Origin: Ulota crispa
Taxonomy: Eukaryota > Streptophyta > Bryopsida > Orthotrichales > Orthotrichaceae
NCBI GenBank assembly: GCA_963920765.1
Contig: OY987248.1
Location: 12,186,539-12,250,538, forward strand
DNA length: 64,000 nt
Reading direction: 5' to 3'
The notes under the pieces are model-generated. The model saw only the letters and a program-made list of their open reading frames with translations, searched no databases and had not been told where the DNA came from. This document shows positions 1 to 11,021 of this stretch, one piece after another. The translations under genes and the position numbers were made by a program. Each line of letters opens with the position of its first letter. Position 1 is the stretch's first letter.

Positions 1-2
1 CA

Positions 3-2120
3 ATGGCAGCTCTGGGATTTGGAGCTCAGAGGCTCTTCTTCAATCAAGATCCAGAGAATGCCGGCAGTAGAATCGCTAGTACCCTGCCACAATCTCACTC
101 TCTCAAAAGCAGTGGTTGCAAAAAGCCTGACAAGAGTACGGAGAACAGCAAAAAGCAGTCGAAGAGCGCGGACGATGCGAGGCCCCAAAGAGAGCGCCAA
201 AAGGCGAGGCCGAGAGGGTCCAAGACAGGGCCCAAGATAGAACAAGAGCCTCAGTGTTTTGTATATGAAGAGTACCTGGACGACAATAGAAGGATGCAGG
301 TGCGGCAACGAGACGTCGATACCGACAGCGACGACGAAGCACATCCGGAATCGTTCAGATTCATCCACGGCCTGAAATCCAAGATGTGGAAGGACCGGGA
401 TTACTTCACCTTCTCCTCCAATTCCGATCTGATTGAAGTGTTCCAGAAATTCATGCCTGAGAAGTTCGATTTCGTGGGAAGCAGAACCATCAAGGTTATG
501 GCCTCGGAGTTCTTCCACGTCCGACGTGATGTGAAAGACACGCTGGACTCGTTTGCTGAAGACGCAGCTCACCCAGACAAGTTGAGAGCGCACCTCAAAT
601 ACTTCTGGCAGTTTTTGAGCACTACATGCCAAGAGGTGTCGGACAGGTACGAAGCCATGAAGAAAGAAGGGAGTGTGTCCTGGGACATGCTGTGGGCGTT
701 TTTCCCCCTCGACACAAAAGTGGCGTATCCATGTGCAACCACTGGTGAAGAAATCTGCGGTCTGGCCCAAAGTACCCAATACAGTCTCTGTGAACCAGAT
801 GGAGTTCCTAAGTTAAGGATCAACCTAAAAGGCTGGGACTACGACTGCAAAGCTTGGAAACCATGCTCCAACATTCATCGTAAGATACCTGAGTACTCTG
901 GACGACGTCATTTCACAAGCTTGGGGACGCATCCTGTCGAATTCAAGGCTGACCCTGCTGGAGCAGCGAAGCAGTTCCTGGCAAAAGGGGCATGGTTCGG
1001 TGCGCTTTCGATGCAGGCTCGGAACCGGTTCATGCACTACAAGGGATTGATGTACAGACAGTCACGATACGGGGTTACGAAAGACGCGTTGAACGGAAGG
1101 GTTATGATCGACTTATCAAGCTTTGCAAAAATGAACCCGGACTGCCCACTCGGAGCTGCTGCACCACCCAGCGACATTCTCCGCACCGACCAAGTCGAGC
1201 TGATCGACATTTCCACGATGGAAGATCGCATGTTTGCCCCGAACATTGTGTACGGGTTTTCCTTTCAAATCAAGAAGTGGGGCGCGTTCAACATCGACGG
1301 TTTCGAGGAGGTTGTCTTCAACGAAACAGCGTACGACGCTCTGGTGATGGAATCCAGAAAGAAGGAAACCATATACAGCCTGGTGCACGAGTACAAGCGG
1401 ACTGATGATGCAATGGAGCGGGTGGACCCCATCGTGGGCAAGGGCCAGGGCTGCGTTTTGCTCTGCTACGGCCCACCAGGCACGGGGAAGACGTTCACCG
1501 CCGAATCCATCTCCGAGAAGCTGCACGCTCCTCTGTGGTGTTTGAGCGTGTCCGAGCTGGGCACAACGCCGGACGTGCTGGAGAAGAAGCTGGTGAAGAT
1601 CATGGACGTGGCTGCGTCGTGGGGCGCCATCCTGCTCCTCGACGAAGCGGACGTGTACCTGGAGAAGCGGAGTAGTGGCACCATGGACTTGGAACGGAAC
1701 GCCATGACCGGGATCTTCCTTCGGAATCTGGAGTACTACAAGGGCGTGCTGTTCCTCACCACCAACCGCGTGGTGGCTTTCGACGACGCCTTCTGCTCTC
1801 GCATCTCCATGTTCCTCTACTACTCCAACCACACGGAGCAGGACCGGCGGACCATCTGGAAGAACCTGCTTGAGCCTCTGCACGTGCCGGACCTCGGCGA
1901 GTTCCTGGACACGGACTACGCGTCGTTCCAGTTGAATGCACGCGAGATCAGGAACGTCTTGCAAGTGGCGCGCACTCTGGCAAGGATGAAAGGGGAGGAG
2001 GTGAAGGGCGTGTATCTCCGGCAATCCTTGGAAACTTTGGCTTCGTCACTAGTGGAGCTTAAGCGCGTCACCGGCGAGGTTCAAACTTCCAACTTCATGG
2101 GCACCCTCCCGTCCCCTTGA
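3..2120 (+). CDS. Fungal-type AAA+ ATPase with N-terminal DUF7025-like region
   Basis: Intronless 705-codon ORF opening at an ATG two bases into the window, so more protein upstream cannot be excluded. Residues 1-90 are basic and low in complexity. Residues about 130-400 match in layout the DUF7025-like region that precedes AAA domains in a large fungal ATPase family, including a GRVMIDL motif. The AAA core is complete: Walker A GPPGTGKT (about 490-497), Walker B LLLDEAD (about 544-550), sensor 1 TTNR (about 586-589), SRIS with a candidate arginine finger (about 600) and an NAREIRNVL sensor-2 helix (about 645). All catalytic residues are present, so ATP hydrolysis is likely; the substrate is unknown. 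Codons are strongly C/G-ending, unlike the AT-rich DNA that starts right after the stop. No introns, fungal architecture and this base composition suggest transfer from a fungus; contamination at a contig edge is the alternative. Family call is firm, transfer is inference. Confidence 0.88.
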   Translation: MAALGFGAQRLFFNQDPENAGSRIASTLPQSHSLKSSGCKKPDKSTENSKKQSKSADDARPQRERQKARPRGSKTGPKIEQEPQCFVYEEYLDDNRRMQVRQRDVDTDSDDEAHPESFRFIHGLKSKMWKDRDYFTFSSNSDLIEVFQKFMPEKFDFVGSRTIKVMASEFFHVRRDVKDTLDSFAEDAAHPDKLRAHLKYFWQFLSTTCQEVSDRYEAMKKEGSVSWDMLWAFFPLDTKVAYPCATTGEEICGLAQSTQYSLCEPDGVPKLRINLKGWDYDCKAWKPCSNIHRKIPEYSGRRHFTSLGTHPVEFKADPAGAAKQFLAKGAWFGALSMQARNRFMHYKGLMYRQSRYGVTKDALNGRVMIDLSSFAKMNPDCPLGAAAPPSDILRTDQVELIDISTMEDRMFAPNIVYGFSFQIKKWGAFNIDGFEEVVFNETAYDALVMESRKKETIYSLVHEYKRTDDAMERVDPIVGKGQGCVLLCYGPPGTGKTFTAESISEKLHAPLWCLSVSELGTTPDVLEKKLVKIMDVAASWGAILLLDEADVYLEKRSSGTMDLERNAMTGIFLRNLEYYKGVLFLTTNRVVAFDDAFCSRISMFLYYSNHTEQDRRTIWKNLLEPLHVPDLGEFLDTDYASFQLNAREIRNVLQVARTLARMKGEEVKGVYLRQSLETLASSLVELKRVTGEVQTSNFMGTLPSP

Positions 2121-2929
2121 TCCTCAACCTTGTGACCTCTGTAAGCATTCCCTTTGGGTACTAAGCTTAATAGTTTTTGCTCTGTAAGCTGTGAGATTTC
2201 GATCGATCCACAGGGAGGGTTTTGATTCGTTACTCCGCAAGAGCTAGCTAGAACCTCGTGAAGCTTGACACAGAGATTTAGTCAAGATCTCGTACCAGGA
2301 ATAAGGTAACTAGAGGATGTTGTTTATTTTTGTAACTTTTTAGCGTTGTGACAGCTGTTGTTGGAGTGCCTACTGGGAAACTGTATAGAGGTGTGGAGAA
2401 AGAAGTCTAAGTACAACGGCCATACACATGTGAAAAAACCTAAAAACATTAGAAGTTGGTACTTTTTCCACACTTCAATCTGAAAGCTTGTTATTTGATA
2501 CTTGGACCTTTGCACACTTGATTTAGTTGATTGTCTCAGTCACCAGCAACTAATCTTACAGACAGAAGTGAGGTGAAGTGAAGAACCATTACATTTAGGA
2601 TAACTGCTGGACACTCGAGGCACTCGTAGAGCCGTTTGGGATTTGGAGTGCGCTTTTGGTTTTGCAGCTCCAGTTTGGCGTGCGCGTGCATCTAATAAGT
2701 TTACTAATATAAGCTACTTTCTTACAAAATCTTGTGAACATGGTGTTTGCGTTAGGGAAATGGCAGTGGCTAGTGTCAATTGATGCTAAGATTAGGCAAA
2801 AACTTGCCAAGTAAAAAATCCTTGGCAAAACCTTAGTTTCAAATCTTCTTTTTTTTTGCCTCACAATCGCTCAATTCTGAAATCTAATGGTAATTATAAC
2901 GCTGAGAGACAAAATTTGGCTTTAGCCTT
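2121..2929. other. 3' flank of the ATPase gene, no further gene seen
   Basis: Composition drops to AT-rich within about 250 bases of the ATPase stop. It presumably holds the 3' UTR. The ORFs here are short, without domain or composition support. Confidence 0.5.
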
Positions 2930-2933
2930 TAAC

Positions 2934-3854
2934 CCCTAAAGGATCGTTGTTCCTTCGGGGGACAAATGGGATTTCAGGCAGGTACTTACGGTCTCAATTT
3001 TTGTCCTGATTTTTTGAAACTTATTTTGAAGATAGAAAACACATTAACTTTTGGGGAATATAATTTTTATTCCTATTGATGCCAGGGAGCAAAAGTTATG
3101 CCCAAATAAGCACAAATTTGGGGACTGGGGGCAGCAAAAAAAATTTTGGAAAAAACTTGAAAAAAAAATTTAATTTTTTTTCTTATGGATTTTAACTTTT
3201 TCTACATCTGAAGCTTTGATTCATTCCATTTGGACTAGCTATGAGAAAGTTGTGGATAATCTTGTTTTTTGGGCAACTTAAGCATGTTCTTGAAAAAATA
3301 ACTTATAAACTTCATTTTTGAATGCAACTTTAACATTTTTTCAAAAAAATTATTGGAGAGGGTGAAGTTTGCTATCTAGAACAATTTTACCATTGGGATT
3401 ATTACATTTCAATTCCATTGCAAGGTTATTAGCAATTTAAGATTTTGTTCAATCTCATACCTTCTTCTACCTAATGATTTTTTAAAGAATGAAAATTAAG
3501 TTTTATTTATTTATTTATTTTTTCTCAAGATTCCCAACTCAACTTCCCACCATGCAAAAATAGAATTCCAAACTCTGTGGAGCAAAAATTTTAAGTTAAA
3601 AATGTTCAAAGTTAAAAAATCTAATCAAGCAAGGTGCAAAAAAAAGCTATTTTTTACACTTTAAATGCATATATCTTCCAATTTGTGCAGTCAAAGTTCT
3701 TGAGTTTTGTATGACACATTCTTATAGTAGTCTAGCATAAGATCCTACGGTTAGATATGCAAAATGCTTGATTTTTAAACTTTTTTACTCTTTGCCATAG
3801 AGGTGGCAGTTTTGAGTGTCTTTTGACAAAATAAAGGCCATGGTCCTTTAGGGG
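2934..3854. mobile_element. TTAA-flanked non-autonomous element A (921 bp)
   Basis: The left end reads CCCCTAAAGGATC and the right end, reverse complemented, CCCCTAAAGGACC. Both are bounded by TTAA (2930-2933 and 3855-3858). The interior is AT-rich with no ORF. CCC-starting terminal inverted repeats and a TTAA duplication are the layout of piggyBac-superfamily elements. This copy shares only its termini with the other elements here, so it is a separate subfamily. Confidence 0.75.
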
Positions 3855-3858
3855 TTAA

Positions 3859-4376
3859 GGCCAATAATTGGATTTCAAAAATGGATGGTTAATTTGTGGG
3901 TTTGAAAATATTAAACATAATTATCTAAATCACAGATTTCTTGTGGATAGTCAATAATATAAGATGGATTCAAAATCTCAATGATTTTATTTGGTTTTCT
4001 TCTTTGTTCCTTCATTTTTGAGACAGCTGAGGCTTAGAGTTATGACAAACTCTTTTAGCCTCAGTATCCATAGAAATTTATTTTAGATTTTAACTGGAAG
4101 TTTGTTTCAAACTTGGTTTGAACAAATTCTTTTACCGTTGGTGCTTTGAGGCAATGAGGACACGGCCATAAAAAAAATTCACTCTAAACTCAATAATGAG
4201 GACATGTCCATAAGAGACAACATCCTTGGTAGGATGATTGATTCATAGTAAGATAGTTGTTTCATGTTCAAGTAGTGATGAGGTTGTCTTTTTGCTTTTA
4301 AGTTTCAACCACTAGAAAAATTTCAGAATATTGAGTGAGTTGTTATAATCCGAAGTTTGATTGGTAATAAACTAGA
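3859..4376. other. AT-rich spacer, nothing recognised
   Basis: No ORF, RNA gene or repeat that I can support lies in this stretch between two TTAA-type elements. Confidence 0.4.
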
Positions 4377-4380
4377 TTAT

Positions 4381-5284
4381 CCCTTTAAGGACCACACGAC
4401 CATATTTTGTCAGCAGTCAGTGGGTTTTGGCCTATAAATTAAAAGTATTCAAGAATTTGGAATTTGGTCTTTAAGAACGCATGCGGTCAGAAGACTTTTG
4501 CATTCATCTTAAGAAAAACAATGGAATCGGGTATGTGAGTTGACAAATAATGGTGTTTATACAACATGGCTTCAAAATATGTATCTATTTTTTGTCAAAG
4601 ATGGATCAAAGTAACAACACAATACATCAAATATGCAAGAAGAATGTCAAATTTCAATTGCACAATTTTAAAAAATTTCAAATTGCTTAAGAAATATGCT
4701 TGTATTGTTTTCCTATACGATAGTAGTATAATTGTAGTATTTGGAGATCTACTGAAATGGTGTTGTCATTTTGATTTTAAAATTTGTCATCTTACATGTA
4801 AGGCCAATTCTTGATTGTTGTCACCAATTGGATTTTCCATAATAGTTATCAAATTTCTTATAGAATTTTTTTAGGGTAGCAAAGAAAGTGGGATTTTTGA
4901 CCCTTTTTGTCCACTTAGCTACACCTTGTGATTGCTATTTTTATCTATTTTGTGTGAAACTAGTCTTGTTGGAAAAATGGAAAACCTTGCTTTTTAGAAA
5001 TGTAAGGCTCTTCTCAATAAAAACTTGCACCAAACGTTAACATTCAAAACCACACAAGCATGAAAAATTAGAGATTTTCCACATACAGCTCACTCAATCA
5101 TTATAATATTTCACTTCCAATGGTAGATCTAGTTGAAATTTTGAAATTTTACAACAAACAAGGTGCTCTTCCCATTTGTATGGTTAGAATATTCAAAAAA
5201 TGTTCACATATGATTCAATTGCACATCTAAGCTTTTTCCTTGTTTTTATTGGATTTTGTGAAATTGTGTGTGGTCCTCAAAGGG
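4381..5284. mobile_element. TTAA-type element D1 (904 bp)
   Basis: Left end CCCTTTAAGGACCACAC; right end, reverse complemented, CCCTTTGAGGACCACAC. The flanks TTAT and TCAT look like decayed TTAA. The interior aligns along its length with D2 (9390-11017) and D3 (31187-32845), so this is the uninterrupted reference copy of the D subfamily. The 82- and 71-codon ORFs inside are not conserved between copies and are not coding. Confidence 0.72.
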
Positions 5285-5415
5285 TCATAAAATATAAGTG
5301 GTTATCTTTTTGCATTTTCAAGAACATGAAGAGAATGTTTTTGGAGAAGTTTCTATGGTGTTCTAGAGCTCAAACCACTCAACAATATAGAGAGATAAAT
5401 TTCTCAAAGAGGTAA

Positions 5416-5809
5416 GGTAGGTGCACCCATCCCTGTCATGTCCCCATGGGCGTGACCTAACATTGTTAAGAACTAACAAATATAAATCAAATGGTTATGG
5501 GTAATTAAATGATAGTTATGGGTGACAAAGTGATGGTTATGGGTGACTTGCATGATGGTTTTGAGTACCCATCTCACTATTTAAGAACCAACGAGCCTTG
5601 TGATTAGCATCTCTTACACATGGTTCCTACAATTTCAGTGATTTTGGACTTTGAAAAATCTTTGTGAAGAAATGCTTGCAATTGGAACCTTGAAGTCAAT
5701 ACTAATATTTTTGGTTTCTACTTCCTAACATACAGTATTTTTTTCAAAGTTAGTCAATTGTTTTACCTACTCCAAAACCCTTATTTCCACGCTTATGGGT
5801 GCACCTACC
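5416..5809. repeat. Inverted-repeat element with 15 bp ends
   Basis: GGTAGGTGCACCCAT at 5416-5430 is repeated inverted at 5795-5809. The roughly 364 bp interior includes a short tandem array at about 5492-5567. No target-site duplication is visible, so the element class is open. Confidence 0.45.
5492..5567. repeat. Tandem array of about 22 bp units
   Basis: Four imperfect units built on ATGRTTATGGGTGA follow one another. It is a minor minisatellite inside the inverted-repeat element. Confidence 0.6.
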
Positions 5810-5840
5810 CTAGCCTCCTCACCCTTAGAGCTCTATTTAA

Positions 5841-6247
5841 GAGTATCTCCACCAAGGGCTTTTCTATCCCTATCCCCATTGGGATGAAGGGGAGCAAAGA
5901 TGGGGCCCCACTAGTTCTTCCCCATAAAGAAGTTTTTTCTCCATATTTACTAAAATGGGTTGGAAGAGGTGGACCAAGAGATGAATTAGAAGCAAAACGG
6001 GGAGGAGAGGTGGACCAAGAGAAGAAATAGGAGTGAAAGTGGGTAATAAATTGCATTTTTTGAGAAAAGTGAGGATACATTTAACCATATTTGAGTTCCC
6101 TATATGGCCCTTTGTAAGGGAATTGGGACTCCCTCTCATCCAGATTCTCTAATTATTTGAGGATAGAGGCTTGTAATGGGAGGTATAATTTCCTATTTTA
6201 ATGAATGTCAGGATACAAATAGGGAAGCTCCTCTAGTGGGGATGCTC
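5841..6247. mobile_element. PIF/Harbinger-like MITE (407 bp)
   Basis: The left end GAGTATCTCCACCAAGG and the right end, reverse complemented, GAGCATCCCCACTAGAGG form terminal inverted repeats. Both sides are flanked by TAA (5838-5840 and 6248-6250). The GAGCATCTCCA-type terminus with a three-base TAA duplication is typical of plant Tourist-like MITEs. The 89-91 codon ORFs inside overlap on both strands and are not genes. Confidence 0.72.
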
Positions 6248-6250
6248 TAA

Positions 6251-7875
6251 TATCATCAAAATTATCAACTAAACTCTCTCAATCTTTTAGATTGGCTGGG
6301 ACTTCTTTTTCTACCTCTAAAGGTTTTATTGACACCTTTATCTTTAGGAGCTGTTCAACTCTAGTGCACTTCTAGACACATCATGATATCATGACACACA
6401 CTATGCTTTACAATATAAAAATACATATGTGTAATAATTTGATTGGAAAACTGGCTCCCCTAGATGGTTTCTATTTGCCATGGGGTAATGACTAAATTTT
6501 TTTTTTTGTGTTTAGGGAGAATTTTCATTATGTTGGTTTGGGGTTTGCACAACTTGGACCACATTGTTGAAGTCCATTGACACTTTCTTGTTAATAAGGG
6601 GATGTTTTTCATATTTATAATTTAAAAGAAAAAAGTTGCAAATTATCCATGTATTTTCTCATATTAAAAAAAAGGCTCTTGTGATTTTCAAATTTGCAAA
6701 AATATCCTGACTGTTTTACAATATTGTTGTGCAACTGTGTTGTGGGCAATAATTTACAATTACTCCAACTATCACCTATACATGATTTCAATTCATCTCT
6801 TTTTTTGCTTTTATATTTCTCTATTAAGTACTTTTTCCTATTTTTAATACATATATATTCTCTAGCATTCATACATGATTGCATATTTACATCTTCATTT
6901 TCTCAACAGAAAGATTTGCTTTTGATGAATGAAGTATTTGCAAAATTGGGCATGATGCATTGCTCAGATAAACAATAGCTTCATGACATCCAAGACAAAT
7001 AATTGAATCTTTTCAAAATATTGAGTTCATCACTTTAAATTTTCTTTAAAATTGCGTGTTTTCTCTCGAAAAAATATTTGCTTTTCAAAAAAGGTTTCCT
7101 AAAAATCTTATCAACGATGGCTATTAAAATTATTCTTGGACAAACTACTTCTATGACTATGAAGTTTTACTAACTATCGTCTCTTCTGCAATGCCAAATT
7201 TTATTTCAACTTGGCCATACCATGCACTCGACATTCAGTGTGCTAAAATATTCAAACTAAAGTATACAATGGGTAGATGATTGAAAAGCCATTACCTACA
7301 ACTTAGTCTATAAGAGCATTATCACCGCAGAGGCGCAAACAGAAAGGGACACTCAACTTGTACCTTTGCAAGAGGACCTATGGTTTGGGCCTTAGTGGTA
7401 TAGCTGCTACCAATTTTTAGAGAGCACAAAGAGTCAGCATAAGCTTTTGTTCACGTCATTGTGTAGGTCTTTCCTATTCATGCAAGTGTTCATAGAAGGA
7501 TACAAATTCTTTAATTATAGTTGAAAGGTGTTAGAGAGAAGAAGTTGAAAGGTTCTCACAACAACAAGAGGCAAGATATTAACGTGAGTGCAATGCAAAT
7601 ATTTTGGAAATTGTGGAGTCACTATTGCAATTTGCATGCTTCTTGGCTCTCTAAAACTTGTGTTGTATTCTCTTTCTAACAAAAGGGATGGAGCTGCTCT
7701 AAGCTCCCTTTGACATCCTTTCTTTGTCATGTATACATAGCATTCTATCACGGATAACAAAAGGGAATTGCTAAATTCACCACACTTTTTGCTAAATCCA
7801 CCACATTGCACCATGCCATGTTTAGGAGTTTCATGAAGAAAAGAAGGGCAACTTTCATATTTATTGGATGATTGT
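6251..7875. other. AT-rich intergenic DNA without recognisable genes
   Basis: Only short overlapping ORFs on both strands, none with a domain or codon bias. At about 7312 a GAGCATTATCACCGCAGAGG stretch resembles a Harbinger-like end, but I found no partner. Confidence 0.45.
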
Positions 7876-7879
7876 GTGA

Positions 7880-8834
7880 CCCCTAAAGGCCCAAGTAATG
7901 TTTTTTGGTAGCATAGCAATTTTGGGTAGCTCACTACAAATAGACTTTTTTTCTTTTTTTCTTCAGAAATTTTCACACATGATGTGCCCAAGTAGTTTCT
8001 TAAAGGTCCAACAATTTTCATAACATTTGACTTCATGGTTCAAAATTTATTGCTTGATATGTAATTTATAAAAAAAATCCAAGCAGCTTAGGCAGCTCAG
8101 ATTTTTTTATTAAATTCCTTTTTTTATTTTGATTTTTTTGAAATTGGTTCTTTAGACTTATATATACATGAGAAGCTTTGAATCATTTGATTTCAATTGA
8201 TGAGATGAAAGTTATGAGAAGTTTTAGTTTGGAGGTAGGCTCTAAATCTACCCACATATTAAAACTTCTCATAACTTTCATCTCATTAGTTGAAATCAAA
8301 TTAGTCAAAGCTTCCCATGTATATGTAAGTCTAAAGAACCAATTTCAAAAAATAAAAATAAAAATAAAGTCATTTTTAAAGAAGTTATCTGAGCTGCCCG
8401 GCTACCTGGAGTTTAAAAAAACTACATATCATGCATTAACTTTTGAACCATGTAGTCAAAAGTTATGAAAATTGTTGGACCTTTAACCCTTAAAGGACGG
8501 AGTGTGTTGCTACAACTAGCAAAATACGAGGTGTTTTTCTTGTATTTGGAATAGATTCACACCTTTATTGCATTTGAGATCAACAAAAAAGTTGGAGAAT
8601 AGATCAAAGCAGTTCAAATGAGCTACTTGAGATCCCAAATTAAAACATCTTACTGGCAGCAAATACGGACTATATGGTAGTGTATATACTATGGCCTATT
8701 GTCCTTTAAGGGTTAATGTACTCCTTGGACACATGTTTGTGTAAAATTATCAAAAAAATAAAATAAAAACTCAATTTGTAATGATTTGCCCAAAATCCAA
8801 TTTGTCCTTTGTAGGGACAATGAATTTTTAGGGG
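7880..8834. mobile_element. TTAA-type fold-back element C, with nested element B
   Basis: The left end CCCCTAAAGGCCC and the right end CCCCTAAAAATTC (reverse complement) bound two long inverted arms. The right flank is TTAA (8835-8838); the left flank GTGA looks decayed. The left arm 7998-8230 pairs with 8250-8482, and 7880-7997 pairs with 8717-8834. The right arm is interrupted at a TTAA by element B. The 173-codon minus-strand ORF 7515-8036 straddles the element boundary and is not a gene. Confidence 0.72.
8487..8712. mobile_element. Nested TTAA MITE B (226 bp) inside element C
   Basis: Ends CCCTTAAAGGAC are inverted and flanked by TTAA on both sides (8483-8486 and 8713-8716). The opposite arm of element C keeps the uninterrupted site: GGACCTTTAAGAAACTACTT there matches the joined flanks GGACCTTTAA and TTAATGTACTCCTT here. 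The insertion therefore duplicated exactly TTAA. Confidence 0.85.
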
Positions 8835-8838
8835 TTAA

Positions 8839-9385
8839 TGATGATAACAAACATGCTTATTCTATAAATATATTCTAAACTTATATATAATCTAAGTTAT
8901 CAATGGAAGTTAAGGAAAGGAAGAAAAAACAAGAAGAGTGAATAAAGAAAAGAAACAAGAATAAAAATAATAGAATACGTCTACCATCATCATTAAATGA
9001 TCATCCAGTAAATACAAAATTCACCTTCTTTTCTTTTTCATTTTCTTTCAAGAAAAGGAAAACACAATGTGATATGGTGAATTTAGCAGAAAATATGTTG
9101 GATTTAGCAACTCCCTCACGACAAAAATAGGTTGTAGAGGCTGTCCCTGTACCATCGGCTGGCCTTTTTATGAGTGCCACTTCCTAGAACTTCTCGACAT
9201 TAATTCTTGATTTACCTTTTGCCAATGCTGGCGTCTTCCCCTTTGGTCTATGACTCTGTGTCCAAGAATGCAATGAATCATTGCTGCAGATATACTATTT
9301 GATTTGTATGATTGTATTGTCCGTAGAAAGCAAATGAGTAGAGTGCCAGACCTAACATGGAATGATGTGAGTACGTCTGAAATCG
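8839..9385. other. AT-rich spacer, nothing recognised
   Basis: No coding or repeat structure that I can support. The 132-codon minus ORF 9168-9566 runs into element D2. Confidence 0.4.
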
Positions 9386-9389
9386 TTAA

Positions 9390-11017
9390 CCCTTTATAGA
9401 CCACCAAATCATATTTTGGTTCAGGGGAGTGGTTTTTGGTCAATTGGTATTGAAGAAGGCTTGTGATCACAAGAATTTTGTATCCAACCAAAAAAACAAC
9501 AGAAATGAGTATGTGAGTGGATAAGTAATGGTGTTTATATAGTATGGTCTCAAAATACATATTCATATTTGGTCAAGGATGGATCAAAGCAACAACACAA
9601 TACATACACTTGTGAGCGCCTAGGTCATTTTCACCAAAATCAAGGTTTTAGGAGACTTGTAACTTTGATGTGCTATATTTCAATCAATTGCATGATCCAC
9701 AAAAAGTGACCATTGAAAATAGTGGAACACCTACTTAGAGAATGGCTTGCAAATTTTTGGAACTATCAAATGTGGAAGTGGGAGATTATAACATTTGATC
9801 AAACAACATGAGATGGCAAAATCTCAATTTTTGGTAGGTAGTTGCTAGTTGATGATTTTCACAAAATTCTATGAGGCCTTGATTCATTTAAAATTTTGTG
9901 AGCAGCAAGATTAGATGTGAATGCACACACTTGTAAATTATTGAAGATTACACTTCTTTTTATGTTAAGTTTTAGGGCTTCAAATTGCTGTTGCACGAAA
10001 TGCAATGACCAGCACAATTAGTGACGGTTGCCATAATAAGGGTCTAGAACAGGCTTGAATCCTTTCTTGCTACCACAAAGCACACACAAAGAAGCTTGCA
10101 AGGGATATTGGCCAGTTGTAGCTTGTAAAATGCTGCTTGCCACCACGCCTCATATGGTGTATCACCTAATCAAATCTCTTGCAGCACTTGTACAACACTT
10201 GGCTTTCCTCGCCATTACTCCATTGGCAAGGGCAACATGAATGCCTTCATAATTGTAATTTATAGCAAGATCAAAAAATTAGATTTGGTGCCTCAAACAA
10301 GCCTTTGAAATCATGAGCAACGAGGTCCCATTGCTTGGGCGCTCAAGGGTTAAACACCCAAGAAGAATGCCAAATTTCAATTTTGGTGTCCTAAAAAACT
10401 TTAAATTGCTTAAGGAATATGCTATTATAGTTTCTCAATACGGTAGTAGTATAATTGTAATATTTGGAGATCTATTGAAATGGTCTATCATTTCTTCTTA
10501 AAATTTGTTGTCCTATACTTAGAGCCAATTCTTAATTGTTTTTGTTGATTAGAATTTCCAATTTTTCCATAGCAATTATCAAATTTCTAGTAAAATTATT
10601 TTTGGGTAGCAAATAAATTGGGATTTTTGACCCTTTTTGTCCACTTAGCTACACTTTGTGATTGCTATTTTTATCCATTTTGTGTGAAACTAGTCTTATT
10701 AGAAAGGTGGAAAAGCTTGCTTTCTAGAAATATAAAGCTCTTCTCAAGCAAAGCTTGTATGAAGCAATAAGATTCAAAACCACGCAAGCATGAAAAACTA
10801 GAGATTTTCCACCTACAGCTCACTTAATCATCATAATATCTCACCTCCAACAAATAGATCTGATTGAAGTTTTGATACTTTATAGTAAACAAGGTATTCT
10901 TCTCATTTGTGCAATTGGATTATTGAAATCAGATCCATATATGATTCAACTACACAACTAAGTTTATTGCCCTGGTTTCTAATGGATTTTATGAAAATGA
11001 GTGTGGTCTTTAAAGAA
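9390..11017. mobile_element. TTAA-type element D2, interrupted by element J
   Basis: Left end CCCTTTATAGACCACC after TTAA (9386-9389). The right end reads GGTCTTTAAAGAA before TTAA (11018-11021), with the terminal GGG mutated. The outer parts align with D1. The middle holds a 741 bp insertion (element J). Confidence 0.72.
9609..10349. mobile_element. Nested TTAA element J (741 bp) inside D2
   Basis: The right end reads GCGCTCAAGGG followed by TTAA (10350-10353); the left end reads CTTGTGAGCGCC after a decayed site TACA (9605-9608). The uninterrupted D1 copy reads TACATCAAATATGCAAGAAG where the repaired D2 site reads TACATTAAACACCCAAGAAG, so the alignment closes exactly on a TTAA. Terminal repeats are short and worn. 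Confidence 0.65.
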
Positions 11018-11021
11018 TTAA

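Noticed and set aside
1116..2024. 302-codon minus-strand ORF
   Set aside because: It lies opposite the ATPase AAA domain; high GC at third positions of the real gene removes stops on the other strand. It shows no domain.
7515..8036. 173-codon minus-strand ORF
   Set aside because: It crosses the left border of the TTAA element C and has no domain; AT-rich chance ORF.
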